Counted from the first letter of the stretch, positions 9,700-17,497 are shown. The stretch: DNA of 64,000 nucleotides from Streptomyces sp. CB09001 (GCF_003369795.1 NZ_CP026730.1:5819001-5883000); one strand, 5' to 3'. Numbers and translations: made by a program. Notes: a model not told the origin generated them from the letters alone.

Positions 9700-10879
9700 C
9701 GGCCAGCAGGGCTACGCCCACCGCACCCACGTCGCCGGCACCGGCACGGACGCCTTCACGCGGACGCTGAACATCCCCGAGGACGGCACGTACACCGCGT
9801 ACGTGAAGTACCCGGTGGTGACCGGCGCCGCCACGACCTCGACGGGCGCTCGCCCCGGGCGACCGACGCCGAGGGCAACACCACGGAGACGGCCTTCGAC
9901 CGGCGCGGCCTGGTCAAGGAGATCAAGGTCCCGTACTCCAAGGACGCCTCCGGCACCATCCGAGTTCACCGGCATCGACAAGCCCGACGCGACCGACCCG
10001 ACCAAGGAGGACTACAACCCCTACCGCTACAACTCCAAGCGCTGGGACGCCCAGTCCGGCACCTACGACATGGGCTTCCGCGACTACAACCCGGGCCTCA
10101 ACCGCTTCACCACCCAGGACATGTACAACGGCGCCCTCGCCGACATGGGCCTGGGAACGGACCCGTTCACCGGCAACCGTTACGCCTTCACCGGCGGCAA
10201 CCCGGTCAACAACGTGGAACTTGACGGCCACATGCCCGCGCCGATCGATGACGGTAGCAGCAGCACTCCGCCGCCGGGTGGCTACGGGACGCCGGGGTTC
10301 ATCGGGCCTTGCCCGATGCCCGCCGTCGCCCCCAAGGTGCAGAACCCCGATTTGCAGAAGGTTCTCACCTCGGAGATCTACATAAAGCCCGGAAGTACTC
10401 CTGCCGTTGGAACCGGAAAGGTCAGCGAGACGGTTGCCAACGAGCTCAGGTCGTAAGAGCAATAATTCACTACTGAGCGACGGTGACCGGAAGATCGCCC
10501 TGAGCGAAGCCAAAGAGATCTGGGATGCATTCGACACACCCGACTCAACCGGTAAAATCGCACAGTTGATGAACGACAACCCGGAAATCGGCAAGGCAGT
10601 GCAGTCAGCGCTCAAGCGCACTGCCGAGTCCGCGTCCATGGCGTCGGTGACAGGGGGGGGCAGTTCCATGAGGACCCCCGCGGGTTCAAGGCTCCCCGGT
10701 TGGCTAACAAGCGGAAGATGCCACGTATCCTGGGCGTGGCAGGTGGGGTTCTCACGGTTGGCCAGGCCCCTTCGTATGTCAGGACGTACGGGTGGGGGCG
10801 TGGTGCCTGGGAGATGTTCAAAGACATAGTGGACCCCTTCGGGGTCTCTGATGCCCAGTACCAGCCGAGCGTCGCATAA
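9700..10879 (+). pseudogene. Displaced RHS core fused to a different toxin tip (orphan cassette B), frameshifted
   Basis: This is a mosaic: a golvesin-like fragment matching 5187-5320 (9700-9840), a YD-repeat scrap in another frame (about 9850-9958), then the RHS core block (9962-10203), then a new tip. The tip starts with a proline/glycine linker and the motif KPGSTPAVGTGK, common in polymorphic toxins. It continues in a shifted frame from about 10,440 (IALSEAKEIWDAF) and, beyond a run of eight G at 10,653-10,660, returns to the first frame with QFHEDPRGFK and FKDIVDPFGVSD up to a stop at 10,877-10,879. There is no start codon context of its own. Toxin activity is unknown. It looks like a stored or decayed replacement tip that could be expressed only after recombination into a full RHS gene. 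Confidence 0.82.
9962..10203 (+). repeat. RHS core block, copy 2
   Basis: Second 242-bp copy of the block described at 6699-6940, colinear and without indels. It carries LNRFTTQDM where copies 1 and 3 have LNRFTTRDM. Confidence 0.9.
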
Positions 10880-10921
10880 CGTCCAATTCGGGAAATTGCG
10901 CCCAAGGGGCGTCCGGGGGTT

Positions 10922-10955
10922 CAGGGGGTCGTGTCGCAACTGCTCAGACCCCCTG
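10922..10955. terminator. Inverted repeat between toxin tip B and its immunity candidate
   Basis: The 9-bp arms CAGGGGGTC (10,922-10,930) and GACCCCCTG (10,947-10,955) pair perfectly. As in the first toxin/immunity pair, the hairpin sits between the toxin stop and the next start. Confidence 0.55.
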
Positions 10956-11000
10956 GGCTCACTCATTCGGCCCGTCAACGACGAACTGCGGATACCATAG

Positions 11001-11390
11001 ATGGAAACTTCGGACAGTGAATTCGTGCGGCACAGCATCTGGGAGCATGTCTCGGAGGCTCGCCCCTTCGTATCTGAGCTCGAAGCGGAAGAACTGGAAC
11101 TTACGAACGGTGAGTGTTCCGATCCCGGTATGTATTCCATGCTGAGTTACGGGTTCGTGCACCCGGTGTTCCGACCTGCGCTGGAACAGTTGGTGGAGGC
11201 AGTCATCGTCCGCTCTGCCCGCCTGGTAGAGGCGCTCCTGGAATCTGGACGCCCTCAGGTCATCGAACTCGTCAGCATTCGCGTCACGGATCAACTGCTG
11301 GGTTTCCCTGAACTCTGGGAACGGTTTTCGAGCTATGCGGGCCCACGCATGCGGCTCGAGGCGGAGCTGCGACGGGAGTACTACTGCTGA
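11001..11390 (+). CDS. Candidate immunity protein for toxin tip B
   Basis: This 129-aa soluble, acidic protein starts at ATG 11,001, 121 bp after the stop of toxin tip B. I see no catalytic motif. The central SMLSYGFVHPVF and the C-terminal PELWERFSSYAGPR resemble a family of small actinobacterial proteins annotated as domains of unknown function (possibly DUF7674, from memory). Position directly behind a toxin tip is the main reason to call it an immunity protein. Its frame is intact while the toxin tip is damaged, which would fit continued selection for protection against relatives that still carry the toxin. Confidence 0.62.
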   Translation: METSDSEFVRHSIWEHVSEARPFVSELEAEELELTNGECSDPGMYSMLSYGFVHPVFRPALEQLVEAVIVRSARLVEALLESGRPQVIELVSIRVTDQLLGFPELWERFSSYAGPRMRLEAELRREYYC

Positions 11391-11554
11391 TGTTCCGTGA
11401 GATCCGGCTGGACTGCTCGTGACTGGTGGATGGTCGGTGAGGCTGCGGGGCGATGGGATACGGCAGCTGTAAGCCCATCCTGTGGCAGTGATGCGCCACA
11501 ACGAGGCCCTCGTGGTGGAGCGCCTTTCTTCGGTGTTCAACCAGGGGGAGCTCG

Positions 11555-11887
11555 GTGGACGGGGATTGTTGGAGGGACTGGTCGGTGGCAACAACACGAG
11601 CGTCCTCCGTCGTCAAGTCCTGCGGTGCTGCCGTGCTGTATGCGGTGGCGGCGGCCCTGGTGCTGTTCAGCTTTGCCATGACGGTCGAAGCGGACAACCC
11701 GGCTGCGTTCCCGGGACGACCCGACAACGACGGGGCTTTTGGAGCGCTGCTGTGTGTCGGTATCGCTGCCCTTTCGGCGGCGGTGGCCGTGACATCGCTC
11801 TCGCGACGCCTGCTGTCCAAGGTCGTCTGCGCGGTGATCATCCTTGTATGCGTCTATCGAGTGGTCGGCGTCGCCGGACAGCTCTGA
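11555..11887 (+). CDS. Small three-helix membrane protein, possible immunity protein
   Basis: This 110-aa protein has three predicted membrane segments (about residues 24-43, 62-82 and 88-107) separated by a short extracytoplasmic loop with GRPDNDGAFG. GTG 11,555 follows AGGGGGAG at a suitable distance. I recognise no family motif. Small multi-span proteins behind toxin tips often protect against membrane-active or cell-wall-active toxins, but no matching toxin lies immediately upstream, so this is a guess from position. A similar-sized three-helix protein is encoded at 21,582. Confidence 0.55.
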   Translation: MDGDCWRDWSVATTRASSVVKSCGAAVLYAVAAALVLFSFAMTVEADNPAAFPGRPDNDGAFGALLCVGIAALSAAVAVTSLSRRLLSKVVCAVIILVCVYRVVGVAGQL

Positions 11888-12013
11888 TGCCCGGCGCCCA
11901 AACCGCAGAGCGGCCCCTCGGGCGGAGGAGGGCGGTGGGGGACTCAGGGTCGTTATGGGCCGGCGGATGTCTGATGGCTGGATCGCTCCGGTGCGGGAAC
12001 GGCCTTCGGTGCC

Positions 12014-12109
12014 GGGGCCGGGTACACCTACGATCCCTTCGGTCGCCAGCAGTCGGTCACCTCCGGCGGGAAGGCCGTGTCCCAGAGCGTGTACCTGGAC
12101 CCGGAGTGA
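12014..12109 (+). pseudogene. Short RHS scrap
   Basis: The frame reads YTYDPFGRQQSVTS, then GGKAVSQSVY, then a stop. It matches the YDPFGRQ segment that begins orphan cassette E (14,316) and lies at 6258 in the full gene. It marks the 5' edge of another displaced cassette whose toxin portion has been lost. Confidence 0.75.
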
Positions 12110-12215
12110 GGCGGAGTCAGTTCCTTGAAGTGGACAATTCCGATTTCTTCGTCGGCATGGGTACTGAATAAATCTGTGCGTCCGCCCGTCGTTGCAAGAT
12201 TGAGATTTTCCGAGA

Positions 12216-12545
12216 ATGGAGAACTGTTTTGGGGCATCTCGATGGCATTACTTCATCGAAGGCCAGAACGATGCACAGTCCGCATTGGATGATTTGCGTG
12301 AGCGTGAATTTGTCAAATCCTGGAGCGACTGCGGCCCTCCCATTACATCGCTTTCTGAACTGGTGAACAGTGGTGCACTCGGGGAAGAGGGTGCGCACTC
12401 GATCACCGACGTCGATCGTGTTATCGAATCCGACGATCCTGAATACGATGAAGACGGAACGGTTCGATTGCTCCTTCCGCAGGGACGGGCCGTGATAAAA
12501 TTGAAAAATCCGTCCGTTTTTATAGTGTTCTTTACTTTCCTGTGA
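12216..12545 (+). CDS. Truncated paralogue of the immunity-like protein at 13,479
   Basis: The first 88 or so residues align with the protein at 13,479: GASRWHYF against GASSWLYF, LREREF against LREAVF, and AHSITDVDRVI against AHSVLDVERIV. The last 20 residues (IKLKNPSVFIVFFTFL) do not align and are encoded by unusually AT-rich codons (ATA, AAA, AAT, TTT), suggesting the original C-terminus was replaced by foreign DNA. The ribosome site before ATG 12,216 is weak. It sits behind an RHS scrap, so it was probably the immunity gene of a lost cassette. I cannot tell whether it is still functional. Confidence 0.55.
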   Translation: MENCFGASRWHYFIEGQNDAQSALDDLREREFVKSWSDCGPPITSLSELVNSGALGEEGAHSITDVDRVIESDDPEYDEDGTVRLLLPQGRAVIKLKNPSVFIVFFTFL

Positions 12546-12546
12546 A

Positions 12547-13047
12547 GTGGAATGGATGAAGGAAATGGCTTCCTCGTTGCGAATGCGCCGCGTTTCTCCA
12601 ACTGATTTGGAAAGGGGCGTGGCACATCTGGAGGAGGGTTTTACCGCCACACTCGACAACGACGTCTTCGGCGTCGAGCAAGAATCAGGTGTGCTCTGCA
12701 GTCTGGGCGAGGACTGGCAAGAGGTCAACGTACTGCTCACCGGAGAAGAATTTCCGAGGCTGAGCCCAGGAGCGTTGCCGGTTCTGGGTGGGGATCACAT
12801 CGCCAGCATGGGAAGCCCCATCGATGTGATGCTGTGGCTGGGCAAGGCGGAAGTGGCCGAGGCCCTCGCCTTTCTGGAGAGCACCGACTTCCAGGAAGCA
12901 CTGAGGGCCCACCAGGGCGACATGGGTCATCTGCTCCAAGTCCGAGGCGAGACATACCTCTCGCGTCTGGAGCAGCTGAAGCGCTTTTACGGCCTGGCAG
13001 CGCAGGAGGGGCAAGCAGTGGTAAAGCGCGTCTACGGCCACTATTAG
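12547..13047 (+). CDS. DUF1877/YfbM-like protein, possible immunity protein
   Basis: This is a 166-aa acidic protein. The order of features fits the DUF1877 (YfbM) family: an N-terminal RRVSPTDLERGV, a central GDHIASMGSPIDVMLWL, an EVAEALAFL helix, and a C-terminal LEQLKRFYGLAAQEGQAV helix. DUF1877 members occur as immunity proteins in toxin loci of Streptomyces and other bacteria, though their biochemical role is not known to me. The start is uncertain: GTG 12,547, ATG 12,556 and ATG 12,565 are all in frame and none has a strong ribosome site. It begins right after the stop of the preceding truncated gene, so the two may be translationally coupled. Confidence 0.65.
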   Translation: MEWMKEMASSLRMRRVSPTDLERGVAHLEEGFTATLDNDVFGVEQESGVLCSLGEDWQEVNVLLTGEEFPRLSPGALPVLGGDHIASMGSPIDVMLWLGKAEVAEALAFLESTDFQEALRAHQGDMGHLLQVRGETYLSRLEQLKRFYGLAAQEGQAVVKRVYGHY

Positions 13048-13189
13048 CCCCGGCCGGACGGTCTCTGTCGGCTACGACGGACTGCGTCCTGCCGGCCCGC
13101 AAGCATGGCAACAACTCCCTCACCGGCTCGGCGTACGCTCCTCGCGGGGCGCACGCCGGCCGGTCGCGCCCGGGTGGTGCGACGGTTCA

Positions 13190-13336
13190 GCGCACACCGA
13201 GGTCCTTCCCGACGCCCCATTCGACGGTGGTGCCTGGCTCCTCGCCGGTCACCCACTTGGCACGCCAGGTGTGTCCGCGGTGGGAGACCGTCTCTCTGTC
13301 GGTGCAGACGTTCCCGGCCGTCCAAGCCCCCGCGGT
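13190..13336 (-). pseudogene. Relic of a chitinase C-terminal chitin-binding domain (CBM5/12)
   Basis: The minus strand encodes AGAWTAGNVC, then VSHRGHTWRAKWVTGEEPG and WGVGKDLG. This matches, in order, the last 50 residues of the GH18 chitinase at 51,096-52,619 (SGAIYTGG, VSHEGHTWKAKW, GEEPGTTGQWGVWQDLG). No catalytic domain or start is attached, so it is a fragment brought in by rearrangement. The stop codon is at 13,187-13,189. Confidence 0.8.
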
Positions 13337-13478
13337 GCAGCCGCTTCGTGAACCGCTGGACCGACTGAACCCCCGGTGTTCGGGGTGGACCGGCACTTCC
13401 ACGGGCTGCTTGAACGGGGCAAGCGCGGTGATCGTTGTGTTCGGGCTCCTGTCGCAGTTCCTCGGTATCTTCGGCGGC

Positions 13479-13913
13479 ATGGGAGCGAGTAGCTGGTTGT
13501 ACTTCACGCCTTTCTCGCAGAGCGAGCAGGCCGCGCTGGACTGTCTTCGTGAGGCGGTCTTCGCGCGTGATGCCGAGTACTACGGAGAAGAAGGTGTCGA
13601 GTCGCTGGCCGCGCTGATGGAGAGCGGCTGGCTGGAGGAAGGCCCGGCGCATTCGGTGCTCGATGTCGAACGCATCGTCCGTTGCGAACCTGACTTGGAA
13701 GGTCCCGGCGATGTCAGGGTGCTCGAAGGTCCCGAAGTCGTCGACCTGTTCGGGACCGCGCAGCCGTCACGGGACATCGTCCAGCAGGCCGTCAAACGTG
13801 CTGGTGACGGGTGGTTCCCTCCGTTCGGCCGCGGCTCCGGCTGTTGCACGACAGTCTATGGCGGCGACGGCCGCCCAGAGGAACTGTGCTTCTGGGGGAC
13901 CACCGGCGATTGA
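13479..13913 (+). CDS. Immunity-like protein, full-length paralogue of the product at 12,216
   Basis: This is a 144-aa acidic protein. ATG 13,479 gives MGASSWLYF, which lines up with the GASRWHYF start of the truncated paralogue, and is preferred over GTG codons upstream that lie in junk sequence. The conserved pair AHSVLDVERIV and LEGPEVVDLFG is followed by a C-terminal half (VKRAGDGWFPPFGRG, YGGDGRPEELCFWG) absent from the paralogue. I do not recognise a named family. Two divergent copies next to RHS scraps point to an immunity role. The adjacent 347-bp repeat begins 44 bp after its stop. Confidence 0.6.
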   Translation: MGASSWLYFTPFSQSEQAALDCLREAVFARDAEYYGEEGVESLAALMESGWLEEGPAHSVLDVERIVRCEPDLEGPGDVRVLEGPEVVDLFGTAQPSRDIVQQAVKRAGDGWFPPFGRGSGCCTTVYGGDGRPEELCFWGTTGD

Positions 13914-13956
13914 TCCAGGACCGCCGGGTGAGACCTCTACTGCACGGGACTACTCC

Positions 13957-14303
13957 CGTGGTGTCCGGTGCGGAAGACGCGTGGCCGCGAGGCGGCGGCG
14001 AAGCGACCCCCACGGGACGTCGAGTAACGGTAGAGGCGGCTGGGGCAGCGACGCGCGCGGCCCCACCGGAAGTTCACGCACGCGAGTCGGCCGCCAGTGT
14101 CGTGAACGCCGACCAGGCATCGCGGGACACGGCCAGCGCCTGCCTGTCCGTGTCCTTCGAGTCCCGGACGAGGACGGCCCCGGTGCGCATGGCGACCTCG
14201 ACGCAGTTGTCCCCGGAGCTGCCGCTGTAACTGCTCTTGAACCAGGCCAGTTCAGTGGTACTCATAGTGCTCCTCGCATCTGCTCCAGCAGGCTTACTGT
14301 GGC
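13957..14303. repeat. 347-bp imperfect direct repeat, left copy
   Basis: The segment beginning CGTGGTGTCCGGTGCGGAAG and ending CAGCAGGCTTACTGTGGC matches 17,151-17,497 over the same length with scattered substitutions. It contains a DUF397 gene and the last few codons of the neighbouring XRE-DUF5753 gene. RHS sequence starts immediately after it, so it marks a cassette boundary. Confidence 0.9.
14074..14265 (-). CDS. DUF397 protein, copy within the left repeat
   Basis: The 63-aa protein starts MSTTELAWFKSSYS and continues with SGDNCVEVA and VLVRDSKDTD. This is the classic DUF397 pattern, which includes W-x-K-S-S-Y-S near the N-terminus. DUF397 proteins are small partners of XRE-DUF5753 regulators in Streptomyces (whiJ-type systems). 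This copy differs from the one at 17,268 by few residues but has only the extreme 3' end of a regulator upstream of it (14,266-14,303), so it is a duplicate cut off from its own promoter and partner. Confidence 0.85.
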   Translation of the reverse strand: MSTTELAWFKSSYSGSSGDNCVEVAMRTGAVLVRDSKDTDRQALAVSRDAWSAFTTLAADSRA

Positions 14304-15707
14304 TTCACGGGTCACGGCCGACTACACCTACGACCCCTTCGGCCGCCAGCAGTCGGTGACGTCGCAGGGGCAGGTCATCTCCCGGAGCGTGTACGACGGC
14401 TTCGACCACGTCGTGGAGTCCCAGAAGAGGGACGACACCGGCGCGATGAAGTCCACCACGTACACCTTCGACCCGCTGGACCGCACCGCCTCGAAGACGG
14501 CGGACGGCAAGACCACCGACTTCGAGTACCTCGGCCTGTCCGGTGAGGTCCTCGACGAGAAGGTCGCCGGCGAGCTGACCAAGTCCTACCAGTACAGCCC
14601 GTGGGGCCAGCGCCTGTCGCAGATCAAGCACAACACCGACGGGACGATGGAGGACGGCTACTACGGCTACAACAGCCACACCGACGTCGAAACCCTGACG
14701 GACACCAACGGCGACACCAAGGCCACCTACGGTTACACCGCCTACGGCTCCAACGACGAGTCCGAGTTCACCGGCATCGACAAGCCCGACGCGACCGACC
14801 CGGCCAAGGAGGACTACAACCCCTACCGCTACAACGCCAAGCGCTGGGACGCCCAGTCCGGCACCTACGACATGGGCTTCCGCAACTACAACCCGGGCCT
14901 CAACCGCTTCACCACCCGGGACATGTACAACGGCGCCCTCGCCGACATGGGCCTCGGCACCGACCCCTACACCGGCAACCGCTACGCCTTCACCGGCGGC
15001 AACCCCACCAGCCTCATCGAGTACGACGGACACCGGCTCGCCGAATGCAACGAGTCCGGCTACACCTGCACGATGAACAGCGCCGGCGGTTGGGACGTCG
15101 GCTACACGGCTCCGCCCTCGAGCAACGGCTATACAGAGGGTGCGGCAGCGGAGCCTTTCTTCGACTTCGGGAACGACTTCCCGTACGACCCCGAGGCCGA
15201 AGCCGGGTGGAAGGACTACTGGAACTGGAACGTGTGGGATGCAAAGATGCACGGAGGCATGCTCGGCTCAGCACTGGGCTTCTACTCTGATGGTGCCCTG
15301 GACGACGCGGTCCCGCTCTACTCTCACTACCGCAGCGGAACGGGATCGGACGAGGAAGTCAACTACCGGGAGGCCTACTACGAGGACGCCGCGATCAAGG
15401 CGGCCGTGGACAACGAGATCACTCTCGCGCAGGCTGCGGCGGAAGAACTCAGCGGATCCCTCGGCGACTCGTTCGACATGACCGGACAGCTCCGGAACAT
15501 CAAGGGATACCCCGAGACCGAGAACTGGCAGAAGGCCTTGGGCGACCACAAGATCTGGGGCAGCGCCACGGTCACACGGAACGGCAACGAGATGGGCATG
15601 AGCGTCACGGTTCACGCGCCCCGGACAACGTAAACGGTGGGTTCGCGACCCTGGGCTGGGCCAAACCCTTCCTGGTACGAGGTACGTTCACGCGCAACGT
15701 GACATGA
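14304..15707 (+). pseudogene. Displaced RHS core with a third toxin tip (orphan cassette E)
   Basis: RHS homology begins straight after the left 347-bp repeat at DYTYDPFGRQQ and runs through the end of the shell (core block 14,764-15,005). It switches after the core to a new tip (about 15,024-15,633). The tip has AKMHGGMLGSALGFYSDG, an acidic helix region and GDHKIWGSATVTRNGNEM. The first in-frame Met is at 14,446, with no ribosome site, so the cassette looks promoterless. The open frame stops at 15,633. Shifting frame within the CCCC at 15,618 continues with NGGFATLGWAKPF to a stop at 15,705-15,707, a more complete-looking end, so a one-base loss is likely. The toxin family is not recognised. 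A lipoprotein gene follows. Confidence 0.8.
14764..15005 (+). repeat. RHS core block, copy 3
   Basis: Third 242-bp copy of the block described at 6699-6940. Here the similarity to the full gene extends upstream to about 14,316, so cassette E carries about 450 bp more shell sequence than cassette B. Confidence 0.9.
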
Positions 15708-15744
15708 ACCATCGGACAGGCAGGCGGCACCACGGTGGGTAGCG

Positions 15745-16290
15745 ATGTGTACCGGTAGGAAAGATGGACGGCTGCGGATCCGCCGGGCCTCCTGCCTCGC
15801 AGCAGCGACCGTGGCCGTGCTCGTACTGGCGGGGTGCGGTCATCGGACCGGGTCGGCGGACGCTGCCGGGGCCCCGGAATCCCGGTCCGGGGAGATCGGT
15901 GAGCCCGGCATCCGGCAGGACAAGGACCTCGTGCGGAAGTACTTCCCCGAGCTGGGGGACTTCGATGCCGTGGAGTGGGCAGGGAAAATCCTCGGCAAGG
16001 GCAGGTCATCAGTGCCGGGTCCCTCGGACTTCCGGGTGTCCGGGGTCGTCCGGCTCGCGGACGCCGACGTGGCAAGGCTGAGCGAGGACTACGCATGGCA
16101 GAACGAGCCCGGTACACCGGTGGTGCTCAACACCGTCCGTCCACGTGTGCCGGTAAGCGTCCAGTGGCAGACGAGTGAGGACTTCGTGACTGCCGTTACG
16201 CAAGGACGCTACTCCGCCACGTTCTACGCCGACTTCAAGCGGAAGTTGATCGTCTTCGACGCGATCAACCCGGAGAAGAAGGCAGTGTAG
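15745..16290 (+). CDS. Lipoprotein, candidate immunity protein for toxin tip E
   Basis: This is a 181-aa protein. An Arg-rich n-region (RLRIRR), a hydrophobic stretch and the lipobox LAGC (residues 28-31) predict a lipid-anchored extracytoplasmic protein. The mature part has DLVRKYFPELGDFDAVEWAG and SATFYADFKRKLIVFDAI, with no enzymatic motif I recognise. It starts 38 bp after the extended end of toxin tip E and is followed by a strong terminator, so it closes the cassette. If it is the cognate immunity protein, its location suggests the toxin acts outside the membrane, for example on the cell wall or on membrane lipids. That is inference from topology. ATG 15,745 has only a weak GGTGGG upstream. 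Confidence 0.68.
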   Translation: MCTGRKDGRLRIRRASCLAAATVAVLVLAGCGHRTGSADAAGAPESRSGEIGEPGIRQDKDLVRKYFPELGDFDAVEWAGKILGKGRSSVPGPSDFRVSGVVRLADADVARLSEDYAWQNEPGTPVVLNTVRPRVPVSVQWQTSEDFVTAVTQGRYSATFYADFKRKLIVFDAINPEKKAV

Positions 16291-16310
16291 AGCCGTCGGG
16301 ACTCCACTTG

Positions 16311-16363
16311 GGGGCCGTTGCCCGGACTTACGCGTCCGGGCAACGGACCCTTCGGCTTTTTAT
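16311..16363 (+). terminator. Intrinsic terminator after the lipoprotein gene
   Basis: The 12-bp perfect stem CCGTTGCCCGGA (16,315-16,326) / TCCGGGCAACGG (16,335-16,346) with an 8-nt loop is followed by CTTTTTA at 16,356-16,362. Confidence 0.88.
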
Positions 16364-16412
16364 CGTCTGTGAACGAGGAGTTCGGGGTGTGTCAACTTAA
16401 CGGCCCTGTCGG

Positions 16413-16475
16413 GTGAAGCCTGCTCGTCCGTGCATCTGGCGTGCGATCCGCTTGGTCTTGGTGTTGACGCCCTGG
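16413..16475 (-). mobile_element. ISL3-family transposase 3' relic
   Basis: The minus strand encodes GVNTKTKRIARQMHGRAGF, the C-terminal signature of ISL3-family transposases (typically N-x-K-x-K, R-Q-M-x-G-R-A-x-F). Nothing else of the element is recognisable nearby. A longer relic of the same kind is at 20,922. Confidence 0.72.
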
Positions 16476-16749
16476 CCGGCCGCCCTCGAGGTCCTCGAGT
16501 GCGGCCGGCCACCGCGTACGGTGTTTCCGCCGTCGGTGGTCCCGAGTGCGGTGTCCGGGTCGAGGAGGAAACGGTGCTGAACGACCTGCTCACGGACCTC
16601 GGCACGCAGTCCCGCTGAGGCGCGCCCCCGGCCGCGGCGGGCGCCGAATTCTGCGTGTACCGACTGACACACCCTCGTCACGCGCGTCCTCGTGCACCAC
16701 CTCGCCCGGTACCGGGACGCCGGCCTTCCTGGCGACCCCGAAAGGTGAC

Positions 16750-16937
16750 TGCGCCGTTTCGTCGCGCCATTCCTTGACGTGCGAGTGGTAAAGACGCTCG
16801 CGGCGCAGGACAGCGCCCTTCTCGTTCTTGGGTGCGGCGTCGTACTCGGCCACGATGCGCAGTTTGTACTCCGGACTGAAGGAACGGCGCTTCGGCCTGG
16901 GGGCCGGGTCGGACTCGGCGGGGTTGGTACTGGTCAT
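16750..16937 (-). mobile_element. IS3-type transposase OrfA relic (N-terminal part only)
   Basis: The minus strand starts MTSTNPAESDP and reads RRSFSPEYKLRIVAEYDAA, then GAVLRRERLYHSHVKEW. This is the helix-turn-helix end of OrfA-type transposases. Similarity ends after about 55 codons and the frame continues as unrelated sequence, so the element is truncated. Together with the ISL3 relic it fills the 16,364-17,150 gap, where I see no intact gene. Confidence 0.75.
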
Positions 16938-17150
16938 GAGGGGGTGGTTCTCCTGTCGTGCCCTCTCAGGCTAACCCGACGAAGCGGGGCGTCTCACCCA
17001 AGGCTGACAGAGGGGGTGGGCCGGCTGGGACCACAAGGACCAGGCGCAGGCCCTCTTCGAGCTACTGGCTTGCCCAAACGACACGGGACGGCTGGACTTC
17101 CGACGAGAACCAGCTCCGCAGGCATCAAGTCGGTGTGGACGAGCAGAAGG

Positions 17151-17497
17151 CGTGGTGTTCGGTGCGGAAGACGCGTGGCCGCAAGGCGGCGGCGAAGCAG
17201 CCCCCACGGGACGTCGAGTAGCGGTAGAGGCGGGTGGGGCAGCGGCGCGCGCTGCCCCACCGGAAGTTCAGACGCGCGAGTCGGCCGCCAGTGTCGTGAA
17301 CGCCGACCATGCATCGCCGGACACGGCCAGCGCCTGCCTGTCCGTGTCCTTCGAGTCCCGGACGAGAACGGCCTCGGTGCGCATGGTGACCTCGACGCAG
17401 TTGTCACCCTCGCTTCCGCTGTAGCTGCTCTTGAACCAGTCCTGTTGAGTGGTGCTCATCGCGCTCCTCGCATCTGTTCCAGCAGGCTCACTGTGGC
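17151..17497. repeat. 347-bp imperfect direct repeat, right copy
   Basis: Matches 13,957-14,303 in the same orientation and over equal length. This is probably the parental copy, because here the regulator and DUF397 genes it covers are joined in their normal arrangement. Confidence 0.9.
17268..17459 (-). CDS. DUF397 protein paired with the XRE-DUF5753 gene
   Basis: This 63-aa protein begins MSTTQQDWFKSSYSGS and has the usual NCVEV, VLVRDSKD and AWSAF elements. Its ATG (17,457-17,459) overlaps the stop of the upstream regulator gene as ATGA, the standard translational coupling for this pair in Streptomyces. Family knowledge: with an XRE-DUF5753 protein and a neighbouring HATPase it forms a developmental or antibiotic regulatory cluster of the whiJ/abaA type. 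Its partner here contains a nonsense codon, so the system may be inactive. Confidence 0.9.
   Translation of the reverse strand: MSTTQQDWFKSSYSGSEGDNCVEVTMRTEAVLVRDSKDTDRQALAVSGDAWSAFTTLAADSRV

Noticed and set aside
13663..14303. In-frame extension upstream of orphan cassette E
   Set aside because: It reads through the immunity-like gene at 13,479 and the 347-bp repeat in a wrong frame. No RHS similarity exists before 14,304.
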